Source of the DNA: an uncultured Bacteroidota bacterium
GTDB lineage: Bacteria > Bacteroidota > Bacteroidia > Chitinophagales > Chitinophagaceae
Direction: 5' to 3'
Assembly (NCBI GenBank): GCA_946479055.1
Contig: CAMLEX010000353.1
Location: forward strand, 1 to 5,762
DNA length: 5,762 nucleotides
Numbering within the stretch: position 1 is the stretch's first letter; each line of letters starts with the position of its first letter. The notes under the pieces were generated by a model. It searched no databases. It saw only the letters and a program-made list of their open reading frames with translations, and was not told where the DNA came from. Of the stretch, positions 5,676 through 5,762 are shown piece after piece. A program made the position numbers and the translations under genes.

Positions 5676-5762
5676 ATTATATTGTACGACAACAATGAAA
5701 TAAAATTGAGTTTTCTTCCTGATGGAAACAAAATATGGCAACTAGATAGTGAAGGCAACCGA
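5664..5762 (+). pseudogene. Out-of-frame 3' continuation of the NlpE-like gene, running off the window
   Basis: In the frame starting at 5664 the sequence reads ENGKIILYDNNEIKLSF, then LPDGNKIWQLDSEGNR, with no stop to the window edge. This matches the normal end of an NlpE N-terminal domain (strand, turn, then a ..L...G closing strand) and follows GSWK of the 5' part directly once 7 bp are removed. No start codon or other signal suggests independent translation. The true end of the gene lies beyond the window. Confidence 0.75.

Noticed and set aside
5564..5758. Minus-strand 64-residue Phe/Ile-rich frame
   Set aside because: Antisense of the NlpE-like gene; its composition reflects the A-rich coding strand there.
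1..5762. CRISPR array, tRNA/rRNA gene or insertion sequence
   Set aside because: No regularly spaced direct repeats, no cloverleaf or rRNA-like sequence, and no transposase pattern were seen on either strand.

Overview
The window looks like chromosomal DNA from a Bacteroidota bacterium, most likely Chitinophagaceae or a close relative. The evidence is AT-rich sequence, an SusC/TonB-receptor-like outer-membrane barrel with an N-terminal carboxypeptidase-regulatory-like domain, start codons without clear Shine-Dalgarno sites, and Spy/CpxP-like proteins of the type found next to ECF sigma factors in this phylum. The family names come from reading the translations; no database search was run.

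Most of the window is one minus-strand gene block of five genes, read from high to low coordinates. They are a large outer-membrane beta-barrel protein (5222-2364), an ECF sigma-70 factor (2335-1763), a short single-pass membrane protein in the anti-sigma position (1721-1377), a membrane-anchored Spy/CpxP-like helical protein (1380-871, overlapping its predecessor by ATGA), and a secreted Spy-like protein (840-454). Gaps are 41 bp or less, and a convincing intrinsic terminator (426-390) closes the block, so it is probably one operon. The layout suggests an envelope-stress or metal-response module: sigma factor, membrane inhibitor, periplasmic helical sensor or chaperone, and an outer-membrane barrel. 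The arrangement resembles CnrH/CnrY/CnrX of Cupriavidus, but this is an analogy from architecture, not proven homology.

Beyond the terminator (about 391-34, minus strand) lies a decayed DUF1761-like membrane-protein gene. Its recognisable segments are spread over all three frames and include an in-frame stop. It also contains a strong hairpin (198-226).

On the right, a 146-bp divergent intergenic region holds a tandem 8-mer, three CGGAAA repeats and a small palindrome. It leads into a plus-strand NlpE-like lipoprotein gene (from 5369) with the family's PCADC motif. That gene is knocked out of frame inside a heptanucleotide tandem repeat (5648-5675). Removing one 7-bp unit restores a continuous NlpE-like reading frame to the window edge. 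The interruption may be a phase-variation-like contingency repeat, a recent inactivation, or a sequencing artefact.
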